Shown here piece by piece: positions 9,064 to 17,509 of a stretch of DNA of 64,000 nucleotides. Source of the DNA: Nocardioides sp. Root240 (GTDB taxonomy: Bacteria; Actinomycetota; Actinomycetes; Propionibacteriales; Nocardioidaceae); contig NZ_LMIT01000015.1 in assembly GCF_001428825.1 (NCBI RefSeq), positions 146,698 to 210,697 on the forward strand, given 5' to 3'. Below the pieces are notes generated by a model, which saw only the letters and a program-made list of their open reading frames with translations, had not been told where the DNA came from and ran no database searches. The position numbers were made by a program, and so were the translations under genes. Numbering within the stretch: the stretch's first letter is position 1; the number at the start of each line of letters is the position of its first letter.

Positions 9064-9620
9064 CCCGCGTCGTCTACTACACCGCCACCACCCTCGACGG
9101 CTTCCTCGCCGACCCCGACGACTCCCTGGCCTGGCTGCTGCGCCAGGACCTCGACGAGTCGGGACCACAGAACTACGGCGCGTTCATCACCACCGTGGGC
9201 GCGCTGGTGATGGGCTCGACGACCTACGAGTGGGTGCTCGCCCACCTCGAGGAGACCGGCGAGCCCTGGTACTACCAGCAGCCCTCGTGGGTGATGACCA
9301 CCCGCGAGCTCCCGGTGCCCGAGGGTGCGGACGTCCGGTTCGCCCAGGGCGACGTGGCGGCGCTGCACGACGAGCTGCGCGCCGCCGCCGGCGACAAGGA
9401 CATCTGGGTCGTGGGCGGCGGCGACCTCGCCGGCCAGCTCGCCGAGGCCGGGCTGCTCGACGAGGTGATCGTGTCCATCGCGCCCGTCGTGCTCGGTGCG
9501 GGGCGCCCCCTGCTGCCGCGCCGGCTGGACCTGCGACTGGTCGAGACCGCGCGCAACGGTGCGTTCGTGACGGCGCGGTACGAGCTCGACGGCCCGCTGC
9601 TGGAGGACCGCGAGGCTTGA
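9060..9620 (+). CDS. Dihydrofolate reductase-family protein (RibD C-terminal type)
   Basis: The 186-residue protein is a RibD_C/dihydrofolate-reductase-fold NADPH-dependent reductase. Visible family features are the opening VVYYTATTLDGFLADPDDS, the central ALVMGSTTYEWVL, and the nucleotide-binding DIWVVGGGDLAGQL near residues 118-131. The tail VSIAPVVLGAGRPLLP is also typical. The ATG overlaps the stop of the AraC-DinB regulator gene by four bases. Proteins of this type are usually of unknown substrate and are commonly paired with such regulators. It is unlikely to be the housekeeping FolA because the active-site layout is of the RibD type. Confidence 0.9.
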   Translation: MTRVVYYTATTLDGFLADPDDSLAWLLRQDLDESGPQNYGAFITTVGALVMGSTTYEWVLAHLEETGEPWYYQQPSWVMTTRELPVPEGADVRFAQGDVAALHDELRAAAGDKDIWVVGGGDLAGQLAEAGLLDEVIVSIAPVVLGAGRPLLPRRLDLRLVETARNGAFVTARYELDGPLLEDREA

Positions 9621-9668
9621 CAGGCGAGGCATGGTGGAGGGATCGGATCGCTGTCTCGGGAGGACATC

Positions 9669-11489
9669 GTGCGCCGTACCCTCACCCTCGTCCTGGTCGC
9701 CACGACCGCCACCGCGCTCGTCAGCACGGCGCCCGCCCCGGCTGAGCCCGGGCACCACCCGCCGCCGAAGGCCGCGACCGCGACCGGCCACGGCGGAGCG
9801 GTCAGCTCGGTCGATGCCGACGCCACCGCCGTCGGACTCGAGGTACTGCGCCTCGGTGGCAACGCGGTCGACGCCGCCGTGGCGACCGCGGCCGCCCTCG
9901 GCGTGACCGAGCCCTACAGCGCCGGCATCGGCGGGGGCGGCTACTTCGTCCACTACGACGCCGCCACCGGCGAGGTGTCGACGATCGACGGCCGCGAGAC
10001 CGCACCGGCCGCCATCACCCCGGACGCGTTCATCGACCCGGCGACCGGTGCGCCGTACCCGTTCACCCCGGACCTGGTGACCAGCGGCGTCGCGGTCGGT
10101 GTGCCGGGCACCGCGGCGACGTGGCAGACGGCGCTCGACCGGTGGGGCAGCCTGTCCCTCGCCGACGCGCTGCGGCCGGCGGCGCGGCTGGCGCAGGAGG
10201 GCTTCCGGGTCGACGACACCTTCGCCCTGCAGACCCGCGAGAACGCCGAGCGCTTCCGGACCTTCACCAGCTCGCGCGACCTCTTCCTGCGCGAAGGGGT
10301 GCCTGCCGTGGGGAGCACCTTCCGCAACCCCGACCTGGCCCGGACCTACCGGCAGCTCGGCGCCCGGGGGACCGGCTGGCTCTACGACGGGTCGCTCGGC
10401 GCCGAGGTGGCGCGCACGGTGCAGGGCCCGCCGCTGAGCGGGGCCACCGACCTGCCCGTCCCGGTCGGCTCGATGACCCGCGCCGACCTCGCCCGCTACC
10501 GCGCGCTCGTCCAGGCGCCGACCGAGACCCGCTACCGCGGCTACGACGTCTACGGCATGGCACCGTCCTCGTCGGGCGGCACCACGGTCGGCGAGGCGCT
10601 GAACATCCTCGAGCACCTCGACGCCCCGGCCGACGACGTGGCGGCGCTGCACCAGTACCTCGAGGCGAGTGCCCTCGCCTTCGCCGACCGCGGTCGCTAC
10701 GTCGGCGACCCGGCCTACGTCGACGTACCGGTCGGCTCCCTGCTCGACGACACCTTCGCCGCCGAGCGCGCGTGCCAGGTCGACCCGGAGCTGGCCGCGA
10801 CCAAGCCGGTGCCGCCCGGCGACGTGGCGTCGTACGACGGCATCTGCGCCGCGCCGGCCCTGTCGGCGAGTGAGGACCAGGACACCGAGAACCTGTCGAC
10901 CACCCACCTGACCACCGCGGACCGCTGGGGCAATGTCGTGGCCTACACGCTCACCATCGAGCAGACGGGCGGCTCGGGGATCGTGGTCCCGAGCAGGGGC
11001 TTCCTGCTCAACAACGAGCTGACCGACTTCAGCACGGTCTACGACCCCGCGGACCCGAACCGGATCCAGCCCGGCAAGCGCCCGCGCAGCTCCATGTCGC
11101 CCACGCTCGTCCTCGCCGACGGCCGTCCGGTCCTGGCCCTGGGCTCACCGGGCGGGTCGACCATCATCACGACGGTCCTGCAGGTGCTGCTCAACCGGCT
11201 CGACGGCGGCATGACCCTCGCCGACGCGGTCGCCGCGCCCCGCGCCTCCCAGCGCAACACGGCCAACGTGACCGCGGAGCAGCCCTTCCTCGACAGGTAC
11301 GGCGCCGCGCTCGGCGGCTACGGACACCGGTTCGCCGTCGCCGGCCCGCCCGGGTCGAGCGCGTCCGAGATCGGTGCGGTGGCCGCGATCGAGCTCGGTC
11401 CGGACGGGACGCTGACGGCCGTGGCGGAGCCCACGCGCCGTGGAGGAGGCGCGGCCGGTGTGGTGCGACCGGCCCGGTCCTACCCTTGA
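9669..11489 (+). CDS. ggt: Gamma-glutamyltransferase, secreted precursor
   Basis: The 606-residue precursor carries a short signal peptide (RRTLTLVLVATTATALVSTAPAPA) and the whole gamma-glutamyltransferase fold. The autocatalytic cleavage site is at the first threonine of STTHLTTADRWG, about residue 411, dividing large and small subunits. GGNAVDAAVATAAALGVTEP and GIGGGGYFV near the N-terminus and SPGGSTIITTVLQVL in the small subunit are conserved elements. It should hydrolyse or transpeptidate gamma-glutamyl compounds outside the membrane. In an organism that uses mycothiol the glutathione role is doubtful, so other gamma-glutamyl amides may be the substrate. The GTG start follows GGAGGA. Confidence 0.95.
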   Translation: MRRTLTLVLVATTATALVSTAPAPAEPGHHPPPKAATATGHGGAVSSVDADATAVGLEVLRLGGNAVDAAVATAAALGVTEPYSAGIGGGGYFVHYDAATGEVSTIDGRETAPAAITPDAFIDPATGAPYPFTPDLVTSGVAVGVPGTAATWQTALDRWGSLSLADALRPAARLAQEGFRVDDTFALQTRENAERFRTFTSSRDLFLREGVPAVGSTFRNPDLARTYRQLGARGTGWLYDGSLGAEVARTVQGPPLSGATDLPVPVGSMTRADLARYRALVQAPTETRYRGYDVYGMAPSSSGGTTVGEALNILEHLDAPADDVAALHQYLEASALAFADRGRYVGDPAYVDVPVGSLLDDTFAAERACQVDPELAATKPVPPGDVASYDGICAAPALSASEDQDTENLSTTHLTTADRWGNVVAYTLTIEQTGGSGIVVPSRGFLLNNELTDFSTVYDPADPNRIQPGKRPRSSMSPTLVLADGRPVLALGSPGGSTIITTVLQVLLNRLDGGMTLADAVAAPRASQRNTANVTAEQPFLDRYGAALGGYGHRFAVAGPPGSSASEIGAVAAIELGPDGTLTAVAEPTRRGGGAAGVVRPARSYP

Positions 11490-11492
11490 GGG

Positions 11493-12122
11493 GTGACCTG
11501 GACCGAGATCACCGACGACGCCGCGCTCAGCGCGCTCCTCGGTGAGCCCACCGCGGCCGCCCGCGACAAGGAGCGGACGACGCTGACCGACGTCGACCGG
11601 GCCTGGCTGGCGGCCACGCCGTTCTGTGTGATGGGCACGGCCGACGCCGAGGGGCGCTGCGACGTCTCCCCGAAGGGCGACCCCGCCGGGCAGCTGGTCC
11701 ACGTCGTCGACGAGCGCACCATCGCGATCGCCGAACGGCCGGGCAACCGCCGTGCCGACGGCTACCGCAACATCCTCGCCAACCCGCAGGTCGGGCTGAA
11801 CTTCCTGATCCCGGGCCGTGGCGACACCCTGCGCGTCAACGGGCGTGCGCGCCTGGTCAGCGACGCGCCCTTCTTCGACGCGATGGTCGTCAAGGGGCAC
11901 CGTCCGCTGCTCGCCGTGGTCGTCGACGTCGAGACCGTCTTCTTCCACTGCGCGAAGGCGTTCCTGCGCTCGCAGCTGTGGAAGCCGGAGACCTGGACGC
12001 CTGAGGAGAAGGTGCCGCGCCGCGCGGTCCTCGCCCAGCAGCTGGAGCGGCCCGACGACAGCATCGAGGAGCTCGACGCCTACTACGGCCCGAGCTACGA
12101 GGAGCGCCTCTATGTCCAGTGA
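11493..12122 (+). CDS. Pyridoxamine 5'-phosphate oxidase-family flavoprotein
   Basis: The 209-residue protein has the split-barrel FMN-binding fold of the PPOX class (MSMEG_1061-like). It shows FCVMGTADAEGRCDVSPKGD and ERPGNRRADGYRNILANPQV, which are the flavin-contact strands of this family. It begins three bases after gamma-glutamyltransferase and overlaps dapF by 11 bases, so translation of dapF is coupled to it. It is unlikely to be the true PdxH; a flavin- or F420-dependent reductase role is inferred. Confidence 0.9.
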   Translation: MTWTEITDDAALSALLGEPTAAARDKERTTLTDVDRAWLAATPFCVMGTADAEGRCDVSPKGDPAGQLVHVVDERTIAIAERPGNRRADGYRNILANPQVGLNFLIPGRGDTLRVNGRARLVSDAPFFDAMVVKGHRPLLAVVVDVETVFFHCAKAFLRSQLWKPETWTPEEKVPRRAVLAQQLERPDDSIEELDAYYGPSYEERLYVQ

Positions 12123-12993
12123 CCGCCGGGTCGAGGAGGCCGCCCGCGGCCGTCTCGAGACCTACCGCTTCCTCAAGGGCCACGGCACGGAGAACGACTT
12201 CGTGCTGCTGCCCGACCACGACGGTGCCGTCCACGGAGCGCTGAGCGAGGACCGGGTCCGCGCGCTCTGCGACCGCCGCGCCGGCATCGGCGGTGACGGC
12301 GTGCTCCGCGTGATCCGCACAGCCGCGATCGGTGCGGCCGGAGTGGGGCAGGAGGACGCCGAGTGGTTCATGGACTACCGCAACGCCGACGGCTCGGTCT
12401 CGGAGATGTGCGGCAACGGCGTGCGCGTCTTCGGCCGCCACCTCGCCCTCGAGGGCCTGGCCGACCCGACCCGGCCGGTGCCCGTCGCGACCCGGGCGGG
12501 GGTCAAGGTGCTCACCTTCGCCGGCGGTACGCCGGACGGCGAGATCACCGTCGACATGGGCATCCCGAAGGTGCTCGAGCAGACCACGGTCGCCGTCGGC
12601 GAGCGGCGCTGGGACGCGCTGCACGTCGACATGGGCAACCCGCACGCGGTGGCCTTCGTCGACGACCTGGCCGACGCCGGACCGCTCCTCGACGCGCCGG
12701 ACCACGACCCGGCGGCCTACCCCGCGGGCGTCAACGTCGAGTTCGTCGTACGACGCGCGCCGCAGCACGTCGCGATGCGGGTCCACGAGCGCGGCTCCGG
12801 CGAGACCCGGTCCTGCGGCACCGGCGCCTGCGCCGTCATGGTCGCGACCGCGCTGGCCGACGACGCCGCCCGGGACACCGAGTACCGCGTCGACCTGCCC
12901 GGCGGCACCCTGCGGATCACCTGGACCGCCGACGACCGGATCCTGATGACCGGTCCGGCACTGGTCGTCGCCGAGGGCACGACCGAGCTCTGA
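12112..12993 (+). CDS. dapF: Diaminopimelate epimerase
   Basis: The 293-residue enzyme interconverts LL- and meso-diaminopimelate in lysine and peptidoglycan synthesis. The two catalytic cysteines lie in MCGNGVRVFGRHLA and in TRSCGTGACAVM. KGHGTENDFVLLPD at the N-terminus and DMGNPHAVAFVDD in the middle are family signatures. The ATG lies inside the end of the PPOX gene. Its place upstream of hflX, lexA and nrdR follows the usual actinobacterial order, although here other genes are inserted between them. Confidence 0.97.
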   Translation: MSSDRRVEEAARGRLETYRFLKGHGTENDFVLLPDHDGAVHGALSEDRVRALCDRRAGIGGDGVLRVIRTAAIGAAGVGQEDAEWFMDYRNADGSVSEMCGNGVRVFGRHLALEGLADPTRPVPVATRAGVKVLTFAGGTPDGEITVDMGIPKVLEQTTVAVGERRWDALHVDMGNPHAVAFVDDLADAGPLLDAPDHDPAAYPAGVNVEFVVRRAPQHVAMRVHERGSGETRSCGTGACAVMVATALADDAARDTEYRVDLPGGTLRITWTADDRILMTGPALVVAEGTTEL

Positions 12994-13016
12994 TCCCTGA
13001 CCGTTGATCTCTGACA

Positions 13017-13035
13017 GTGACACCACCGGTGTCAC
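13017..13035. promoter_or_regulatory. Inverted repeat upstream of SDR gene, candidate operator
   Basis: GTGACACC and GGTGTCAC form a perfect 8-bp inverted repeat separated by three bases, ending 29 bases before the SDR start codon. The TGACA/TGTCA layout fits a dimeric TetR- or GntR-type repressor. No such regulator is adjacent. Confidence 0.45.
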
Positions 13036-13064
13036 GGTCGGCCGGGCCGCCCTATGCTCCGACC

Positions 13065-13841
13065 ATGGAACTCAACGGATCCTCCGCCATCGTCACCGGC
13101 GGCGCCTCGGGCATCGGCGCCGCTGCCGCCCGTGCGCTCGCCGCCAAGGGTGCGACCGTCGTCGTCGCCGACCTGCAGGCCGACAAGGGTGAGGCCCTTG
13201 CTGCCGAGATCAACGGCGTCTTCGCCCAGGTCGACGTCACCGACACCGAGCAGATCGCTGCCGCCGTCAAGGCCGCCGCCGAGATCGCCCCGCTCCGCGC
13301 GGTCGTGAACTCCGCCGGCATCGGCTGGGCGCAGCGCACCATCGGTCGCGACGGCCAGCTCGAGTCGGCCCACTCGCTCGAGGCCTTCACCAAGGTCATC
13401 GCGATCAACCTGATCGGCACCTTCGACATGGTCCGCCAGGCCGCCACCGTGATGAGCCTCAACGAGCCCGACGAGGACGGCTGCCGCGGCGCCATCGTCA
13501 ACCTCGCGAGCGTGGCCGCCTTCGACGGGCAGATCGGCCAGGCGTCGTACTCGGCGTCGAAGGGTGGCGTCGTCGGCATGACCCTGCCGGTCGCTCGCGA
13601 CCTGTCCGCGGCCGGCATCCGGCTCAACACCGTCGCCCCCGGCCTGATCGACACCCCGATCTACGGCGAGGGCGAGGCCTCCGAGGCGTTCAAGGCCAAC
13701 CTCGGCCAGAACGTGCTCTTCCCGAAGCGCCTCGGCACCGGTGCCGAGCTCGCGTCGATGGTGGTCGAGTGCCTCACCAACTCCTACATGAACGGCGAGG
13801 TCATCCGCGTCGACGGCGGCATCCGGATGCCCCCGAAGTAG
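13065..13841 (+). CDS. Short-chain dehydrogenase, 3-hydroxyacyl-CoA dehydrogenase type
   Basis: The 258-residue classical SDR has the cofactor motif TGGASGIG at residues 9-16, the NSAG stretch after the fourth strand, a catalytic serine in NLASVAAFDG and YSASK as the active-site Tyr/Lys pair. The overall arrangement resembles the HSD10 (3-hydroxy-2-methylbutyryl-CoA/3-hydroxyacyl-CoA dehydrogenase) subgroup. It likely works in fatty-acid or branched-chain degradation. It stands alone with its own palindrome upstream. ATG was chosen because upstream in-frame codons overlap the palindromic operator. Confidence 0.9.
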   Translation: MELNGSSAIVTGGASGIGAAAARALAAKGATVVVADLQADKGEALAAEINGVFAQVDVTDTEQIAAAVKAAAEIAPLRAVVNSAGIGWAQRTIGRDGQLESAHSLEAFTKVIAINLIGTFDMVRQAATVMSLNEPDEDGCRGAIVNLASVAAFDGQIGQASYSASKGGVVGMTLPVARDLSAAGIRLNTVAPGLIDTPIYGEGEASEAFKANLGQNVLFPKRLGTGAELASMVVECLTNSYMNGEVIRVDGGIRMPPK

Positions 13842-13916
13842 TTCTTCGCACGGACTTCACCCGCGCGTCGACCGGCGACTCCTCGCTGGTCGGCGCGCGG
13901 CGCTTTTCTGGTCGCC

Positions 13917-15530
13917 GTGACGCTGCTCTGGGACGACCGGAACCGGCTCGGCGAGCTCCGCGTGGGCCGCCGTACCTCGATCGTCGCCGGGTTGACCGGT
14001 GCTTCGATCCCGGCGCTGGGGATGCTGCGCTTCCCCAGCCTCGTCGAGCGGAGACGGGACCTCACGTCCGGCGTCCGCAGCGGCGAGGTGACCACCAGCT
14101 CCGCCGTGCTGTGGTCGCGGGCCGTCGAGCCGAGCCGGATGATGGTCCGCCTCGGGAGCGGGCCGCGGGTCCGCGTGGTCCGAGGCCGCTGGGCCGATCC
14201 GCGCACCGACTTCACGGCGCGGATGCACCTCACCGACCTGGCTCCCGGCCGTGAGTACGACGCCGAGGTCTGGTTCGAGACGCCCGAGGGGGAGCGCAGC
14301 GCTCCCCAGCGCCTGTCCTTCCGTACGGCGCCCGTGCACGCCGCCGCGCAGTCGATCGTGTGGTCCGGGGACGCCAACGGCCAGGGTTGGGGGATCGACA
14401 AGGGGCGCGGCGGCATGACGACCTTCCGGATGATGCTCGACCTGCGCCCCGACCTGTTCGTCCACGTCGGCGACACGATCTACGCCGACGAGCCGATGCC
14501 CGAGACCAGGTTGCTCCTCGAGAACGGCACGACCTGGCGCAACGAGCTGACCGAGGAGGTGCTCGCGCCGGCCGAGACGCTCGCTGACTTCCGCGGCCGG
14601 CACCGGTACTCGCTGCGCGACGACAACGTGCGCGCGTTCCACGCCGCCGTACCGTCGGTCGTGCAGTGGGACGACCACGAGACCTGCAACAACTGGTACC
14701 CCGGCGAGACCATCGACGCCGACGGCTACACCGAGCGCCGCGCGGACGTGCTGGCGCTGCGCGGGCGGCGGGCGTGGCAGGAGTACCAGCCGGTCCCCGT
14801 GGGGCGACTGGTCGCGGCCGACGGCAACGGTTTCGCGCCGCGGCGGATCTACCGCAAGGTCCCGCGGGGCCAGCACCTCGACCTGTTCCTGCTCGACATG
14901 CGCAGCTGGCGCGGGCCCAACCCGGACGCGGACCCCGCCGTCGCGGCGCAGCGCGGCGAGGCCGGCCTGCTCGGCCCGACCCAGGAGGCGTGGCTGATCG
15001 AGGGCCTTCGGCGCTCGACCGCGACCTGGAAGGTGATCTCGATCGACCAGCCGCTCTCCTCGCCGGCCAGCCACACCCAGGACCTCGACGGGGTCTCGAA
15101 CGGCGACGACGGCCCGCCGCTGGGGCGCGAGCCCGAGATCGGCCGGATCCTCTCGGCCATCAAGCGGCACCGCATCCGCAACGTCGTGTGGATCACCGCC
15201 GACGTGCACTACACCGCGGCCAACCACTACAGCCCCGAGCGCGCGAGCTTCACCGACTTCGACCCGTTCTGGGAGTTCATCTCCGGTCCGCTGCACTGCT
15301 CGCCGTTCACGGCGAAGCCGGACCAGCTCGACCGCACCTTCGGCCCGCTCGTGCACTTCACCCACGGCAAGGACGAGGCGCTGCCCGTCAAGATCGCGCC
15401 GCGCCCCGACAACCAGCACGTCGGGCACCTGGCGATCGCCGCGACCGGTCTGCTCACCGTCAGCCTGTACGACGGCGGCGGCACCGTGCTCTGGCAGAAG
15501 TCCCTCGAGCCCGAGGGCGTGCCGGCCTGA
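13917..15530 (+). CDS. phoD: Alkaline phosphatase D family phosphodiesterase/phosphatase
   Basis: The 537-residue protein is a PhoD-type metallophosphoesterase. SGVRSGEVTTSSAVLWSRA starts the N-terminal beta domain. The catalytic domain carries WSGDANGQG, FVHVGDTIYADEP, QWDDHETCNNW and WITADVHYTAANHY, the ligands for the Fe/Ca centre in characterised PhoD. A twin-arginine-like stretch, GRRTSIVAGLTGASIPALG, near residue 20 suggests Tat export. The GTG start has no strong ribosome site, so it is less certain. It should release phosphate from extracellular phosphodiesters. Confidence 0.92.
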   Translation: MTLLWDDRNRLGELRVGRRTSIVAGLTGASIPALGMLRFPSLVERRRDLTSGVRSGEVTTSSAVLWSRAVEPSRMMVRLGSGPRVRVVRGRWADPRTDFTARMHLTDLAPGREYDAEVWFETPEGERSAPQRLSFRTAPVHAAAQSIVWSGDANGQGWGIDKGRGGMTTFRMMLDLRPDLFVHVGDTIYADEPMPETRLLLENGTTWRNELTEEVLAPAETLADFRGRHRYSLRDDNVRAFHAAVPSVVQWDDHETCNNWYPGETIDADGYTERRADVLALRGRRAWQEYQPVPVGRLVAADGNGFAPRRIYRKVPRGQHLDLFLLDMRSWRGPNPDADPAVAAQRGEAGLLGPTQEAWLIEGLRRSTATWKVISIDQPLSSPASHTQDLDGVSNGDDGPPLGREPEIGRILSAIKRHRIRNVVWITADVHYTAANHYSPERASFTDFDPFWEFISGPLHCSPFTAKPDQLDRTFGPLVHFTHGKDEALPVKIAPRPDNQHVGHLAIAATGLLTVSLYDGGGTVLWQKSLEPEGVPA

Positions 15531-15550
15531 GCCGGGGGCGGGAGGTCAGC

Positions 15551-16147
15551 TCAGCCCTGGCACCACACGGCGCCGTAGGGCCCCTCGGTGGTGCGGTGGG
15601 CCGTGCGCCGGCCGTCGACGAAGATCTCGCACGTGGCCGGTGAGCCGCCCGCCTGGACGTAGGCGACCGCGTAGTCGGGCCGGCCGTAGACCGTGGTGGT
15701 CAGGCTCGCGGTGTGCTGCACGCGCTCCATCCGGCTGCCCCTGCGGTGCTCCTGGCTGGTCGGGATGACGTAGGCGATCAGTCCGAGGGGATGGGGGCTG
15801 GACCAGCGGATGGTCAGCGTGTGCTTCTCGGCCGAGTAGGACGCGCCGTTCCCGGACAGGCCGGGCATCGCGAGGGAGGGCATCGGGACGGTGAAGCCCT
15901 GCTGGCTGGTCGGGTCCTGGGCCTCGGGGGAGGGCTTCGGCTTGCGCTTGCCCGCGGCGCGCGCCGTCGTACCGGGGCTCGGCGAGACGGTGTCGGTCGG
16001 CTCGGCGCTCGTCGTCGGGTCGGCAACCCGTGACGGGTGGTCCGAGTCGTGCGGGCGCATCACGAAGGCGATCACCACCACGGCGATCGACACGGCTAGG
16101 ACGATGAAGGCACGCTTCCGGTCGCCCCCCAGACCCAAGGCACTCAC
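15551..16147 (-). CDS. Single-pass membrane protein with extracellular domain, unknown function
   Basis: The 198-residue protein has one N-terminal transmembrane segment (RAFIVLAVSIAVVVIAFVM) followed by a Thr/Pro/Ser-rich linker and an extracytoplasmic beta-rich domain of about 110 residues. Two cysteines near the C-terminus (ATCEIFVDG and AVWCQG) could pair. The domain may be fibronectin-like (LTIRWSSPHPLGLIAYVIP). It starts at GTG. I do not recognise a family. Confidence 0.75.
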   Translation of the reverse strand: MSALGLGGDRKRAFIVLAVSIAVVVIAFVMRPHDSDHPSRVADPTTSAEPTDTVSPSPGTTARAAGKRKPKPSPEAQDPTSQQGFTVPMPSLAMPGLSGNGASYSAEKHTLTIRWSSPHPLGLIAYVIPTSQEHRRGSRMERVQHTASLTTTVYGRPDYAVAYVQAGGSPATCEIFVDGRRTAHRTTEGPYGAVWCQG

Positions 16148-16254
16148 ACCGGGTCAACGACGGTGGGTGCGTCCCGGCTAGGCCCCGGCTCCTGTGGCTG
16201 ATTTCACGGGCCCCCGATGTAACGGAGAGAGGCACCCGTGCCGCGCGCGGGAGC

Positions 16255-16908
16255 TCACTCGCGCACGAACCGCCGGTCCTCCTCACTGTAGTCGTCCATC
16301 ATCGGCGCGGGGGCACTCGCGGGCGCCGCCATCCGGTCGCCGCGCAGCTTGCCGAGCTTCTGCGAGGTCATCGCCAGCACGTCGCGGCTCCTGCCGCGGC
16401 CGTAGGTGACCGAGGCACCGGCCGCGACGCCGAGGCTGGTGCCGACCTCGATGGCGTCCTGGTCGGCGCCCATGTAGAGGAACTGCCAGGCGTAGTCGTT
16501 GGTCTGCTGCTCGACCAGCGCCTTGATCGCCGGGTGGGTCCACTCCTGGCTGGCGTTCTCGTGGCCGTCGGTCATGATCGCGACGATGACCGTGCCGGGA
16601 CGCTCGTCCTCGGGGAGTGCGTCCAGCTCGGCGCCGGCCGTGGTGACCAGTCGGCCCATCGCGTCGAGCAGCGCGGTGGATCCGCGCGGCTGCAGGTCGA
16701 GCGGCGGCACCTCGGCCACCGGTACGCCGGCGTGGACCACCTCGTAGACGTTGTCGAACTGGGCCAGGGTGACCCGGCACTCGCCGGCGTGGGCACGCTG
16801 CTCGGCGATGAAGGCGGCGAAGCCGCCCTCGGTGTCGGTCTTGATGGACTGCATCGACCCGCTGCGGTCGAGCAGGAAGTACAGGTGGGTCAGGTCGGCT
16901 CGGGTCAT
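16255..16908 (-). CDS. von Willebrand factor A domain protein
   Basis: The 217-residue cytosolic protein is essentially one vWA domain. The MIDAS metal site is visible as LLDRSGSMQS near residue 14, a threonine in GSTALLDAMG, and an aspartate in AIMTDGHEN. An AGGAGA ribosome site precedes the ATG, so the longer in-frame start nine codons upstream was not used. The C-terminal tail (from about residue 180) is low complexity and charged. Such stand-alone vWA proteins mediate metal-dependent protein contacts; the partner is unknown. Confidence 0.9.
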   Translation of the reverse strand: MTRADLTHLYFLLDRSGSMQSIKTDTEGGFAAFIAEQRAHAGECRVTLAQFDNVYEVVHAGVPVAEVPPLDLQPRGSTALLDAMGRLVTTAGAELDALPEDERPGTVIVAIMTDGHENASQEWTHPAIKALVEQQTNDYAWQFLYMGADQDAIEVGTSLGVAAGASVTYGRGRSRDVLAMTSQKLGKLRGDRMAAPASAPAPMMDDYSEEDRRFVRE

Positions 16909-16978
16909 GGTCTTCTCCTGGGGTGTGTCTCTCACGTCGGAAACGTCGTGCAGCAGGCGTGGGCTTGGGAGACACGCC

Positions 16979-17371
16979 CTAGCTGGGCCGGCGCGGCTTG
17001 AACCGCATCGGCGCCGGTGCTGCGCCGGGTTGCCGCGGTTGACCTGTCTCGAGGTCGTACTTCGCGCGCTCGACCCCGGCGGCCGTCACCCGTCCTCGGT
17101 CATCGGCGTACGCGCCGAGGGTGCGGGTGCGGGCCAGCCGGGGGCCGACCGCGTTCTCGGTGAGACCGGCCTGCGCCCCCGCCCCACGCAGGGACGCCTG
17201 GCCGGTCAGCACCGCCGTCGCCATCGCCTCGTCGATCAGGTCGGTGAGGCGGTCGGCGGCTTCCCGAAGGTAGGGGAGGGCTCCGACGCAATCCTTCCCC
17301 TCCGCTTCGTCGAGGGCCTCGCGGACGGCGGCGAGGGTGCTCGGCCGGTCGTCCTGCTTCGGTTCGCTCAT
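16979..17371 (-). CDS. Small HTH-like protein, candidate autoregulator
   Basis: The 130-residue protein has a helical N-terminal half (residues 1-60). Residues 62-92 (LRGAGAQAGLTENAVGPRLA and onward) look like a helix-turn-helix. The C-terminal part is basic and proline-rich (APMRFKPRRPS). A perfect 12-bp inverted repeat begins 22 bases upstream of its start codon. I infer that it binds that site. I do not recognise a named family. Confidence 0.65.
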   Translation of the reverse strand: MSEPKQDDRPSTLAAVREALDEAEGKDCVGALPYLREAADRLTDLIDEAMATAVLTGQASLRGAGAQAGLTENAVGPRLARTRTLGAYADDRGRVTAAGVERAKYDLETGQPRQPGAAPAPMRFKPRRPS

Positions 17372-17393
17372 GGCTCCATGGTGCCGCAGAAAC

Positions 17394-17422
17394 TGCGGAT
17401 ACGCAAGAAGTGCGTATCCGCA
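17394..17422. promoter_or_regulatory. Perfect 12-bp inverted repeat, candidate operator
   Basis: TGCGGATACGCA and TGCGTATCCGCA are exact inverted repeats with a 5-base spacer AGAAG. They lie between the divergent small HTH-like gene and hflX. The half-site spacing is that of a dimeric repressor operator. A transcription terminator is less likely because no T-run follows. Confidence 0.65.
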
Positions 17423-17509
17423 CAACCTGCGCCCGAGGAGGCTCCGGCGTCCGGGACCGTGAAAACGGGAAGCATCGCGCGGTACCCGTCGTTACGCTGG
17501 ACGACGCCT

